The notes beneath the pieces are model-generated. The model saw only the letters and a list, made by a program, of their open reading frames with translations. It made no database searches and was not told where the DNA came from. From contig JAEUHK010000055.1 in the NCBI GenBank assembly GCA_016795465.1, positions 1-64,000 on the forward strand: 64,000 bases of DNA. Direction: 5' to 3'. How positions within the stretch are numbered: position 1 is the stretch's first letter; the number at the start of each line of letters is the position of its first letter. Positions 43,504 through 52,560 of this stretch are shown one piece after another. This DNA comes from Verrucomicrobiaceae bacterium (lineage in GTDB: Bacteria > Verrucomicrobiota > Verrucomicrobiia > Verrucomicrobiales > Verrucomicrobiaceae). A program made the translations under genes and the position numbers.

Positions 43504-43863
43504 ATGCCAGCCTCCTTTCCCCTGCCCTTGCGCCGTGAGCGGCTCCAGCGCCTCGTCGCCCGTCTCGAACGGGGTGATCAAACTGTGCTCCCGCATCTGG
43601 ATGCGCCGCTGGGCGATGCGGAATTGATCGCTTCGTTTGATGACGCGGAGCTGAAGGACCTGATTTTGGTCGTGAAGCATCATCGGCCCGAATTGGCGCT
43701 GGTGCTGCTCACGCATGTGAAGACGCCAAAGGAGCGTCAGAGCCTCGGAAACTGCCTCGCGGCACTTTGGAGCCGCATCGACATCAATGCGGCCTGGCGG
43801 GCGATTTCCGCCAGCAGCCTGCCGGAGGCCGAGCGGCTGGCCCTGCGCAGCGCGATGGTGTGA
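43504..43863 (+). CDS. Small helical hypothetical protein
   Basis: A 119-residue, Leu/Ala/Arg-rich, probably all-helical cytosolic protein (start MPASFPLPLRRERLQRLV; a TTG three codons upstream is an alternative). Segments such as DAELIASFDDAELKDLILVVKHHRP and LALVLLTHVKTPKERQSLG suggest a repeat of helical pairs. I do not recognise a family. It lies 97 bases before the planctomycete-type cytochrome gene on the same strand and after the divergent regulator, so it may be part of that block. Its reality is supported by codon bias and position rather than homology. Confidence 0.6.
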   Translation: MPASFPLPLRRERLQRLVARLERGDQTVLPHLDAPLGDAELIASFDDAELKDLILVVKHHRPELALVLLTHVKTPKERQSLGNCLAALWSRIDINAAWRAISASSLPEAERLALRSAMV

Positions 43864-43959
43864 CGCCAACTTTGGCGGCGAAAACAGCCAATTTGGCCGC
43901 AAAACTCTCCCCCCAGCCTCCGTAAGCACAATCATACCGGCCACCAGCATTTTCATATC

Positions 43960-46900
43960 ATGCTCAAAACACTCTCCATCACCCTCCTCGTGCCCGCCGC
44001 GGCGTTTGCCGGCGTCGAGTTCAACAAGGACATCCGCCCCATCCTCGCGGACGCGTGCTTTCATTGCCACGGACCCGATCCAGGAACGCGGAAGGCCGGT
44101 TTGAGGCTCGATACGGAGGCCGGTTTCTTCACCGCGAAGAAGGGCGAGGAGCCGACGGTCATCAAAGGCAAGCCGGAGGCGAGTTCGCTGTATCAGCGAC
44201 TGCTTTCGACCGATGAAGACGAGATCATGCCGCCGCCGGAGAGCCACAAGGAGCTGAAGCCCGCGCAGATCGCGATGATCAAAACGTGGATCGAGCAAGG
44301 CGCTCCCTGGCAGCCGCATTGGAGCCTCATCCCGCCACAAAAGCCGGCCGTGCCCGCGGTGAAGGACGAATCGTGGGTGAAAACGCCCATCGACCGCTTC
44401 GTGCTGGCCTCGCTGGACAAAGCAGGCCTCAAACCGGCTCCCGAGGCCGATGCGCACACGCTGGTGCGGCGTATTGCTTTGGATCTCACGGGGCTGCCGC
44501 CTTCCCCCGAATTGCTGGCGCGGTATTGCCCGACGAGTCAGACCAGTCCGACCCGTCTGACCGATGCGCAGATCAGCTCTCTCATCGACGAACTGATGAA
44601 ATCCCCCGCGTATGGCGAGCACCGTGCCCGTTACTGGCTCGATGCGGCGCGTTATGGCGACACGCATGGCCTGCATTTCGACAACTACCGCGAGATGTGG
44701 CCTTACCGCGACTGGGTGGTGAAGGCCTTCAATCGCAACCAGCCCTTCGATCAATTCACCGTGGAGCAGATCGCGGGCGATTTGCTGCCGAATCACACCG
44801 ACGACCAGCTCATCGCCACCGGCTTCCAACGTTGCAATATTACCACGAATGAAGGCGGCACGATCGACGAGGAAAACCTCGCGAACTACGCCGTGGACCG
44901 CGTGCAGACGATGGGCTGGGTGTATTTCGGCCTCACGACGAACTGCGGCCAGTGCCACGACCATAAGTTTGATCCCTTCACGCAGCGCGACTTCTATTCG
45001 ATGGCCGCGTTCTTCCGCAACACGACGCAGCAGGCCAAGGACGGCAACATCAAGGACGGCCGTGGGCCCGTGCTTGTGATCCCGAGCCAGCAGGACAAGC
45101 CGCGCTGGGAAAAATTGCCCGCCGAGATCGCCGAGGCCACGAAACAGCGTGACGAGCGCAAAAAGGCCGCAGGCAAAGATTTCAATGCGTGGCTCGCCTC
45201 CGCGAAGCCGGAGCATCTCGATCAGGATGTGCCCACGAAGGGCCTGCAGGTGCATCTGCCGCTGAATGAAGGCGTCGGCAACGATGTCGCGAATGTGTGC
45301 GGCACTCCGGCGAAGGCCAAAGCGCTCGGCCAGATCTCGTGGACGCCCGGTGGCAAGCTCGGCCCCGCGCCGGTGATCAAGCCCGGCAGCACGTTTGAAG
45401 TCAGCGACGCGGGCGATTTCGAGTTGAATCAAAAGTTCAGCTACGGCGCGTGGATCAAAGCCGGCCGCAACGGCGTCTTCGGTGCCATCATGGCCCGCAT
45501 GGACGAAAAGAACGCGTATCGCGGCTGGGACCTCTGGCAGAATGATCGCGGCATCTCCGTCCACATCATCGACAAATGGGAAGGCAACGCCATCAAGGTC
45601 AGCACGCGTGATGCGGTGCTCAAACCGGGCGAGTGGCAGCATGTGTTCGTCACTTACAACGGCAGCGGCAAGGCGGCAGGCGTGCAGATTTACATCAATG
45701 GCGTGCCGCAGAAGCGCCTCGTCACGAATACGAACACGATCAAGCCCAAAGCCAGCATCCGCACCACCGTGCCGCTCAAAATTGGCCAGCGCAGCGATGG
45801 TCAGCACTTCACCGATGGCAGCGTGCAGGACGCGCGAGTGTATGATCGCCAGCTCAGCGAGGCGGAGATCAAAACGCTCGCCGATGTCGGCCCGCTGCGT
45901 GCCGTGCTCGCCGCTGCGACGGACAAACGCACGCCGCAGCAGCGCAACGCGCTCTTTGCCCACTACCTCGCCACGCGTGATGCCGAGTGGATGAAGCACG
46001 ACGGCACCGCGAAGCAGCTCGAAGCCGAAAAAGAAGCCATCAAGGCCCGCAGCCCCATCACGCATGTGCAGCAGGAAGTCATGAACGTCATGCCGATGGC
46101 GAACATCCTCGCCCGCGGTGCCTACGACAAGCCCGGCGAACGCGTCGAGGCCGCGGTGCCCGCCGCTTTGGGCAAACTGCCCGCCAACGCGCCGAAGAAT
46201 CGCCTCGGTCTCGCGCAGTGGGTCGTGAGCCAGGACAACCCGCTCACCGCCCGCGTCACCGTGAACCGTTTCTGGCAGGAAGTCTTCGGCCAGGGCATCG
46301 TGAAGACGCCGGAGGACTTTGGCATCATGGGCGCGGCTCCGAGCCATCCGGAGTTGCTCGAATGGCTCGCCGTCGAGTTCCGCGATGGTGGCTGGGACGT
46401 GAAGAAGCTCTTCAAGCTCATGCTCACCAGCTCCACCTACCGTCAGATGGCCGCCACCACGCCCGAGAAGCTCGACAAAGACCGCGACAACACGCTCCTC
46501 AGTCGCGGCCCACGCTTCCGCATGGATGCCGAGATGCTGCGCGACTACGCGCTCGCCGCCAGCGGCCTGCTTTCCGCGAAAATGGGCGGCCCCAGCGTGC
46601 GTCCTTATCAACCCGAAGGCATCTGGGACGTCGTCGGCCTCCCCGGCGGCGACACCCGCAACTATGTGCAGGACAAAGGCGAAAATCTGTACCGCCGCAC
46701 CTTCTACACCTTCTGGAAGCGCATGGCCCCGCCGCCGAGCATGGAAGTCTTCAACGCCCCCAGCCGCGAAGTCTGCACCGTCCGCCGCGAGCGCACCAAC
46801 ACGCCTCTCCAAGCCCTCGTCACGATGAACGACCCGCAATTCGTCGAAGCCGCCCGCAAACTCGCCGAGAAGGCCCTCGCCACGAAAGCGCCGCTCTCCT

Positions 46901-47130
46901 ACATCGCCGAACGCATCCTCTGCCGTCCGCTGAGTGATAAAGAGAAGCGCATCATCGAAGCCAGCCTCGCCGACCTGCGCAAGCACTACACCGCAAACGC
47001 CGCCGATGCCGAAGCGCTCCTCAAAGTCGGCGAATCACCGGTGGATGCGAAGCTGGCGAAGCCTGAGCTCGCCGCGTGGACGATGCTCACGAACCAGCTC
47101 TTCAATTTGGACGAAGTCCTCAACAAGTGA
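43960..47130 (+). CDS. Planctomycete-type cytochrome c / DUF1549 / LamG / DUF1553 protein
   Basis: A 1,056-residue secreted protein (signal MLKTLSITLLVPAAAFA). A PSCyt1 domain with heme motif CFHCH (FNKDIRPILADACFHCHGPD) is followed by DUF1549 (PIDRFVLASLDKAGL, RIALDLTGLPPSPE, RYWLDAARYGDTHGLHFDNY, CGQCHDHKFDPF). A LamG/concanavalin-like domain is inserted (KGLQVHLPLNEGVGND, FSYGAWIKAGRNGVFG, VFVTYNGSGKAAGVQIYING). DUF1553 completes it (WVVSQDNPLTARVTVNRFWQEVFG, VRRERTNTPLQALVTMNDPQFVEAA). Members accompany DUF1501 proteins and sulfatases in Planctomycetes and Verrucomicrobia and are thought to degrade or bind complex glycans; the exact reaction is unknown. The DUF1501 gene lies downstream past 419 bases of repeats. 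Confidence 0.92.
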   Translation: MLKTLSITLLVPAAAFAGVEFNKDIRPILADACFHCHGPDPGTRKAGLRLDTEAGFFTAKKGEEPTVIKGKPEASSLYQRLLSTDEDEIMPPPESHKELKPAQIAMIKTWIEQGAPWQPHWSLIPPQKPAVPAVKDESWVKTPIDRFVLASLDKAGLKPAPEADAHTLVRRIALDLTGLPPSPELLARYCPTSQTSPTRLTDAQISSLIDELMKSPAYGEHRARYWLDAARYGDTHGLHFDNYREMWPYRDWVVKAFNRNQPFDQFTVEQIAGDLLPNHTDDQLIATGFQRCNITTNEGGTIDEENLANYAVDRVQTMGWVYFGLTTNCGQCHDHKFDPFTQRDFYSMAAFFRNTTQQAKDGNIKDGRGPVLVIPSQQDKPRWEKLPAEIAEATKQRDERKKAAGKDFNAWLASAKPEHLDQDVPTKGLQVHLPLNEGVGNDVANVCGTPAKAKALGQISWTPGGKLGPAPVIKPGSTFEVSDAGDFELNQKFSYGAWIKAGRNGVFGAIMARMDEKNAYRGWDLWQNDRGISVHIIDKWEGNAIKVSTRDAVLKPGEWQHVFVTYNGSGKAAGVQIYINGVPQKRLVTNTNTIKPKASIRTTVPLKIGQRSDGQHFTDGSVQDARVYDRQLSEAEIKTLADVGPLRAVLAAATDKRTPQQRNALFAHYLATRDAEWMKHDGTAKQLEAEKEAIKARSPITHVQQEVMNVMPMANILARGAYDKPGERVEAAVPAALGKLPANAPKNRLGLAQWVVSQDNPLTARVTVNRFWQEVFGQGIVKTPEDFGIMGAAPSHPELLEWLAVEFRDGGWDVKKLFKLMLTSSTYRQMAATTPEKLDKDRDNTLLSRGPRFRMDAEMLRDYALAASGLLSAKMGGPSVRPYQPEGIWDVVGLPGGDTRNYVQDKGENLYRRTFYTFWKRMAPPPSMEVFNAPSREVCTVRRERTNTPLQALVTMNDPQFVEAARKLAEKALATKAPLSYIAERILCRPLSDKEKRIIEASLADLRKHYTANAADAEALLKVGESPVDAKLAKPELAAWTMLTNQLFNLDEVLNK

Positions 47131-47231
47131 TGCCAAACATGTCAGCCAGCACCCATCAGGCGAAGCAAAGTAGCCATCTCGCTCCGCGAGATGAGCATGG
47201 CGCATGGCAATCACGAAAAATCCAAGAAGGA

Positions 47232-47305
47232 CTCACGCAAAGGCGCAAAGGCGCAAAGATTTCTAAAGCCATTCTGAACTTTGCGCCTTTGCGCCTTTGC
47301 GTGAG
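47232..47305. repeat. Perfect 27-bp inverted repeat of an 8-bp unit
   Basis: Left arm 47232-47258 and right arm 47279-47305 are exact reverse complements; each contains three CGCAAAGG-type units. The spacer is 20 bp. Both arms end in a CTCACG/CGTGAG edge. It could fold into a long hairpin in RNA between the two genes. Confidence 0.9.
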
Positions 47306-47345
47306 ATTAAAAACTCGCCCTGAAAGCCCAACGCTCGCCAAATCC

Positions 47346-47500
47346 GCGACAGCGTCGTGGAGTGCGGTGGCAGAGATGCGAGGGCAAAGCCTCGCATCGG
47401 CGACACCGCTTTCGAACGTCCATCGGCTGCCGCTAACTTTTCTCACCCTCGCAAAGCGGTGTCGCGCTTCGCTTCCCACTGCACTCCACGACGCTGTCGC
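47346..47500. repeat. Nested inverted-repeat element
   Basis: The outer arms 47346-47370 and 47476-47500 differ at one position (GCGACAGCGTCG ... CGACGCTGTCGC). Inner arms GCGACACCGCTTT (47400-47412) and AAAGCGGTGTCGC (47453-47465) add a second stem, and GATGCGAG/CTCGCATC (47375-47398 region) a third. I know similar GC-rich palindromes as dispersed repeats in verrucomicrobial genomes. Confidence 0.85.
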
Positions 47501-47517
47501 GCCTTTCGTTTGCCCCA

Positions 47518-47545
47518 ACTTGAAACTTTAAACCTGAAACTTGAA
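47518..47545. repeat. Four heptamer units before the DUF1501 start codon
   Basis: ACTTGAA, ACTTTAA, ACCTGAA, ACTTGAA, then CCTC and the ATG. The run occupies the ribosome-binding region; no Shine-Dalgarno is present. Confidence 0.8.
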
Positions 47546-47549
47546 CCTC

Positions 47550-48977
<1,428 letters not shown>

Positions 48978-48982
48978 TTAGC

Positions 48983-49056
48983 CTTGTCGGAAGACTCACG
49001 TCTTCCGCTACAAGATCGTGCGTCACCGTAGCGGAAAACGTCAGTTTTCCGACAAG
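48983..49056. repeat. 29-bp inverted repeat, each arm itself palindromic
   Basis: Left arm 48983-49011 (GGAAGAC/GTCTTCC inside) and right arm 49028-49056 (GGAAAAC/GTTTTCC inside). The arms are reverse complements at 26 of 29 positions with a 16-bp spacer. It lies between the first DUF1501 gene and the acyltransferase gene and can form either one long hairpin or two small ones. Confidence 0.88.
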
Positions 49057-49132
49057 TACCCCGTGGCCAGCCTCAACAGGATGTTCATGGACCAGCGATA
49101 ACCTCGAGCGGGCATGTGCGTTCTTTGACGCC

Positions 49133-50311
49133 ATGTCTGCCAACCACCAGCCTTCTTCGCGACTGCTCTCGCTCGATGCCTTTCGAGGCTTTATCATGCT
49201 TTTGATGGCCTCCTCTGGCTTTGGCATCGTGCAGATGGCGGAGGCGCATCCGGGTTCGTTTTGGGAAACGATCCGCACGCAGTTCGAGCACAAGGCATGG
49301 CAAGGCATCTCGCTGTGGGATCTGATCCAGCCGAGCTTCATGTTCATGGTCGGCGTGGCCGTGCCGCTCTCGTGCGCGAAGCGTCGCGAAGCCGGGCAGG
49401 GCTTTCTCGGCATGGCGTGGCATGCTTTGACCCGCAGCGTGCTACTTATCCTCATCGCCGTGGTGCTGAGCACAAAGGCGGCGGACAAGCAGACGACGTG
49501 GATCTTCACCAATGTGCTGGCGCAAATCGGCTTGGGTTACTTTTTCCTCTTCATCATCGCCGGGCTCGGCTGGGAATACATGACCGCGGGCGTCATCGCC
49601 CTGCTGGCGGGTTACACGGCTTTCTTCGCGATGCATCCGCTGCCCACGCCGGAGCAGTTTGCCTCGATCCAAGGCATCAAAGTGCCGGCGGAAGGCATCT
49701 TGCAGGGCTGGTTTGGCCATTGGAGCATCCACTTCAATGCCGCGGCGCACTTTGATCGCTGGTTCCTGAACCTGCTGCCGCAGGCACAAGCCTTCACCTA
49801 CAACGCAGGCGGTTACCAGACGCTGAATTTTGTGCCGGCGCTTGCCACCATGCTCGGTGGTGCGCTCACGGGCCGCTTCCTCATGCGCAGCCCACTTGAG
49901 GCTCGTAGCAAATGCGCACGCCTTCTCGTGGCAGGTGTGATCCTGATCTTCCTCGGCACCATCGTCGACATCGTGGCGTTGCCGGCCGTGAAGCGCATCT
50001 GGACGCCGTCGTGGGCGATCCTGAGCGGCGGCTGGGTGTTGCTGATGCTCTCGGCGTTTTACTGGCTGGTGGAGATCGCGGGCTTCCGTCGCCTCGTGTT
50101 CCCGCTGGTGGTGGTGGGCATGAACAGCATCACGATCTATGTGCTGCACAGCCTCTGCGCCGGATGGATTCGCGATAGTTTGCACAAGCACCTGCCCCCC
50201 GCTGCCTTCCCGACGGAGTGGCTGCCGGTCATTGATCGCTGCGGTGTGCTGCTCGTGCTGTGGCTGATCTGCTGGTGGCTTTACAAACAGAAGGCCTTCC
50301 TGCGTCTGTGA
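49133..50311 (+). CDS. Heparan-alpha-glucosaminide N-acetyltransferase-like membrane protein
   Basis: A 392-residue polytopic membrane protein with about ten hydrophobic segments (for example LLILIAVVLST, IGLGYFFLFIIAGLGW, YMTAGVIALLAGYTAFFA, LLVAGVILIFLGTIVDIVAL, LVLWLICWWLY). The N-terminal motif RLLSLDAFRGFIMLLM and IQPSFMFMVGVAVP match the acyltransferase/HGSNAT-like family (DUF5009/DUF1624). It would transfer an acyl group from a cytoplasmic donor to an extracytoplasmic sugar amine. It stands between two DUF1501 genes, 35 bases before the second, consistent with glycan processing. The ATG at 49133 starts the conserved part; a longer upstream frame runs into the DUF1501 gene and is discarded. 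Confidence 0.85.
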   Translation: MSANHQPSSRLLSLDAFRGFIMLLMASSGFGIVQMAEAHPGSFWETIRTQFEHKAWQGISLWDLIQPSFMFMVGVAVPLSCAKRREAGQGFLGMAWHALTRSVLLILIAVVLSTKAADKQTTWIFTNVLAQIGLGYFFLFIIAGLGWEYMTAGVIALLAGYTAFFAMHPLPTPEQFASIQGIKVPAEGILQGWFGHWSIHFNAAAHFDRWFLNLLPQAQAFTYNAGGYQTLNFVPALATMLGGALTGRFLMRSPLEARSKCARLLVAGVILIFLGTIVDIVALPAVKRIWTPSWAILSGGWVLLMLSAFYWLVEIAGFRRLVFPLVVVGMNSITIYVLHSLCAGWIRDSLHKHLPPAAFPTEWLPVIDRCGVLLVLWLICWWLYKQKAFLRL

Positions 50312-50346
50312 GGCAAGCAAACCCCACGAGCGAGCGTAGAAAGCTC

Positions 50347-51714
50347 ATGCTGCAAGGTCCCCTGCCCTTTTCCCGACGTGAACTGCTCGCCCGCATGGGC
50401 GGCGGTTTGGGATCGCTGGGCCTCGTGTCATCTCTCGATGCCGCTGGCGGCATCCAACGCACGCATTTCGTTCCGAAAGCGAAACGCATCATTCATCTCT
50501 TCATGAATGGCGGGCCGTTCGGGCCGGACTTTTTTGATCCAAAGCCTGCTTTGACCCAATTCTCCGGTCAAAAGCCTGACGGTGCCGATCTGCGCACCGA
50601 GCGGCCCACCGGAGGCTTGCTGGCCTCGCCTTATGCTTATGCCAAGCATGGCCAAAGCGGCTTGGAGATCAGCGAACTGCTGCCAAACCTCGCGCAGCAC
50701 GCGGATGACCTCTGTGTGCTGCGTTCCTGCCACACGGACAATCCCAATCACGGCCCGGCTTTGCTGCTAATGAACAACGGCACGATGACCGAGCGTGTGC
50801 CCAGCATGGGTTCGTGGCTCAGCTACGGCCTCGGCAATGAAAACGCCAACCTGCCGTCTTTTGTCGTGCTGTGCCCCGGCAAGCCCGTGCGCTTCTCGAT
50901 CCTGTGGAGCAGCGCCTTCCTGCCCGCGCAGCATCAGGGCGTGTACATCAATCACTCGCACCTCGATCCGAAGCAGATGATTCCATGGCTGACGAACAGC
51001 CGCCTCAACTCGGCGGATCAGCGTCGCCAGCTCGACCTCATGCAGACGCTGAATGCGGAGCATCTCGCCACGCGTGGCGGTGGTGATGTGATGCTGAACG
51101 GCCGCATCCAGGCCATGGAAACGGCTTTCCGCATGCAATCGGCCGCCACGGATGCGTTCGATGTGAACCTCGAGCTTCAAAAGGTGCGCGAGATGTATGG
51201 CACGAGCCATTTCTCGAACGGCTGCCTCATGGCGCGACGGCTCGTCGAGCGCGGTGTGCGCTTTGTTCAAGTCTATTACGGCAACGGGCAGCCTTGGGAC
51301 ACGCACTCGAACCACGACACCTCCACGCGAAAGCTCGCCGCGGACATCGACCGGCCCATTGCGGCGCTTATCGCTGATCTGAAGCAGCGTGGCATGCTCG
51401 ATGACACGCTCATCGTGTGGGGTGGTGAGTTCGGTCGCACGCCGGTGAGTGAAAACGGCAACGGACGCGATCACAACCCGCATGGCTTCTGCATGTTCTT
51501 CGCCGGTGGTGGAGCGCGTGGCGGCACCGCCTATGGCCAGAGCGATGATTTCGGCTTCAAGGCCGCCGTGGACAAGATGCACATCCACGACATCCACGCG
51601 ACGATCCTGCACCTGCTCGGCATCGACCACGAAAAGCTCACCTACCGCTACGCTGGCCGTGACTACCGCCTCACCGATGTCCACGGCCGCGTGCCGAGGG
51701 CGATCGTGGGTTGA
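50347..51714 (+). CDS. DUF1501 family protein (second copy)
   Basis: A 455-residue DUF1501 protein with a twin-arginine-like N-terminus (LPFSRRELLARMGGGLGSLGL). Family blocks RIIHLFMNGGPFGPDFFDPKP, ELLPNLAQHADDLCVLRSCHTDN, GSWLSYGLGNENANLPS, CLMARRLVERGVRFVQVYYGNGQPWDTHSNH, LIVWGGEFGRTPVSEN and DHNPHGFCMFFAGGGARGG are all present, each slightly different from the first copy, so this is a paralogue rather than a recent duplication. No DUF1553 partner is adjacent; the acyltransferase-like gene precedes it by 35 bases. It ends 27 bases from the convergent amidohydrolase-like gene. Confidence 0.92.
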   Translation: MLQGPLPFSRRELLARMGGGLGSLGLVSSLDAAGGIQRTHFVPKAKRIIHLFMNGGPFGPDFFDPKPALTQFSGQKPDGADLRTERPTGGLLASPYAYAKHGQSGLEISELLPNLAQHADDLCVLRSCHTDNPNHGPALLLMNNGTMTERVPSMGSWLSYGLGNENANLPSFVVLCPGKPVRFSILWSSAFLPAQHQGVYINHSHLDPKQMIPWLTNSRLNSADQRRQLDLMQTLNAEHLATRGGGDVMLNGRIQAMETAFRMQSAATDAFDVNLELQKVREMYGTSHFSNGCLMARRLVERGVRFVQVYYGNGQPWDTHSNHDTSTRKLAADIDRPIAALIADLKQRGMLDDTLIVWGGEFGRTPVSENGNGRDHNPHGFCMFFAGGGARGGTAYGQSDDFGFKAAVDKMHIHDIHATILHLLGIDHEKLTYRYAGRDYRLTDVHGRVPRAIVG

Positions 51715-51741
51715 GATCAGCCATCGGAGCGCACTGGCTCC

Positions 51742-52560
51742 TCAGCTCAGAAAGGCTCTGGCACTACGCGAGGTCAGCGAGCCCATTTGTGCCTCGGAGA
51801 GCTCGGATTCGACCAGTTTGAGCAACGAGGACTCAGGATAGAAAAACGGCGCGTGGGTGCCGAGGCATAGCTTTTCGGCCGGCCAGGCCTTCAGCATGTT
51901 TTCGAGTCCGCCGACGCCTTCGATCATGGCGCAGTCGAGCCACAAGGTCGTGCAGCCACGCAGCGCGGTGGTGATCATGGCAGCGTTCGCATTCAAAACC
52001 ATCACGCGAGCCTTCGAGCGGACGTTGAGCAGATCGTGCAGTGGCTTGAGATCGACAGGAGCGGCCTGCACGAGCGGGTGCTGCGTGCGCTGATCCTCCA
52101 TCTGAGCCACGATTTGCACGGCAAGACCGGCTTCGGTGATCGCATCGAGCATTTCGGCAAAGATGGGCTCGGCGAGCGTGTAGCCGTGGTAGTTCGGATG
52201 CAGGCGGACGACCTTCATTCCATGCTCATCGCGACACCGGCGCAGGTCCTCACGCCACGCGGGGAGCAGCGGATGCAGCGTGCCAGCAGGGAGCAGGACG
52301 CCTGCGCTTTTCGCACATGCTTTAGCGAGCCGGGTATTCACAGCGGCGATGTCACGCGGGAGCAAGGCCTCGAGCGATCCGGTGATGGCCTGCGTGATGC
52401 CATGTTGCTTCAGGGAAGCGCCATCGAGCTCCGGCAGATCGCGGAAAGGCCAGGGGCCGATGGCGAAGTTCACGTCCACACGTTCCGCAGCTTGTTCGAG
52501 GGCGATCAATGGCGTCGCAGCCACCGCGGCAGTGCTTTGAAGGAAAAATCGGCGGTTCAT
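51742..52560 (-). CDS. Exported amidohydrolase-like protein lacking metal ligands
   Basis: A 272-residue amidohydrolase-2-fold protein with an export signal (MNRRFFLQSTAAVAATPLIAL). The fold is recognisable (VRLHPNYHGYTL, EAGLAVQIVAQMED, RVMVLNANAAMITTAL), but the usual HxH of the first strand is replaced by VNFAIGPWPFRDL and the final Asp region reads GTHAPFFY instead of a GSD motif. The standard metal site is therefore missing, so it is probably a non-metal member or a binding subunit. Its ATG overlaps the upstream amidohydrolase stop as ATGA. The pair probably works together on the same compound. Confidence 0.8.
   Translation of the reverse strand: MNRRFFLQSTAAVAATPLIALEQAAERVDVNFAIGPWPFRDLPELDGASLKQHGITQAITGSLEALLPRDIAAVNTRLAKACAKSAGVLLPAGTLHPLLPAWREDLRRCRDEHGMKVVRLHPNYHGYTLAEPIFAEMLDAITEAGLAVQIVAQMEDQRTQHPLVQAAPVDLKPLHDLLNVRSKARVMVLNANAAMITTALRGCTTLWLDCAMIEGVGGLENMLKAWPAEKLCLGTHAPFFYPESSLLKLVESELSEAQMGSLTSRSARAFLS

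Larger units (their letters stand above)
47131..47549. repeat. Intergenic stretch of four different repeats
   Basis: No gene. In order: a short hairpin 47175-47193 (CATCTCGC/GCGAGATG, loop TCC); an octamer inverted repeat 47232-47305; a nested palindromic element 47346-47500; and four heptamer units 47518-47545 directly before the DUF1501 start. The stretch separates the cytochrome/DUF1553 gene from its usual DUF1501 partner and may affect their co-expression. Confidence 0.85.

Noticed and set aside
43864..43959. TTTGGCGGCGAAAAC and TTTGGCCGCAAAAC, two copies 21 bases apart, before the cytochrome gene
   Set aside because: They resemble the 21-bp repeats near 19 kb in spacing and wording, but two short copies could be chance; noted for a search rather than claimed.
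43444..46986. A 1,180-codon open frame on the minus strand across the cytochrome/DUF1553 gene
   Set aside because: It is an antisense shadow. The plus strand there carries a complete protein with a heme motif and family domains; the minus frame has no known motif.
47156..47518. A 120-codon minus-strand frame in the intergenic repeats
   Set aside because: It is made wholly of the octamer and nested palindromes, and the peptide (FAPLRLCV-like) is a known kind of false small protein from such repeats.
47131..47549. A possible CRISPR array in the repeated region
   Set aside because: The repeats are inverted and of different types with no evenly spaced unique spacers, and no cas gene is in the window.
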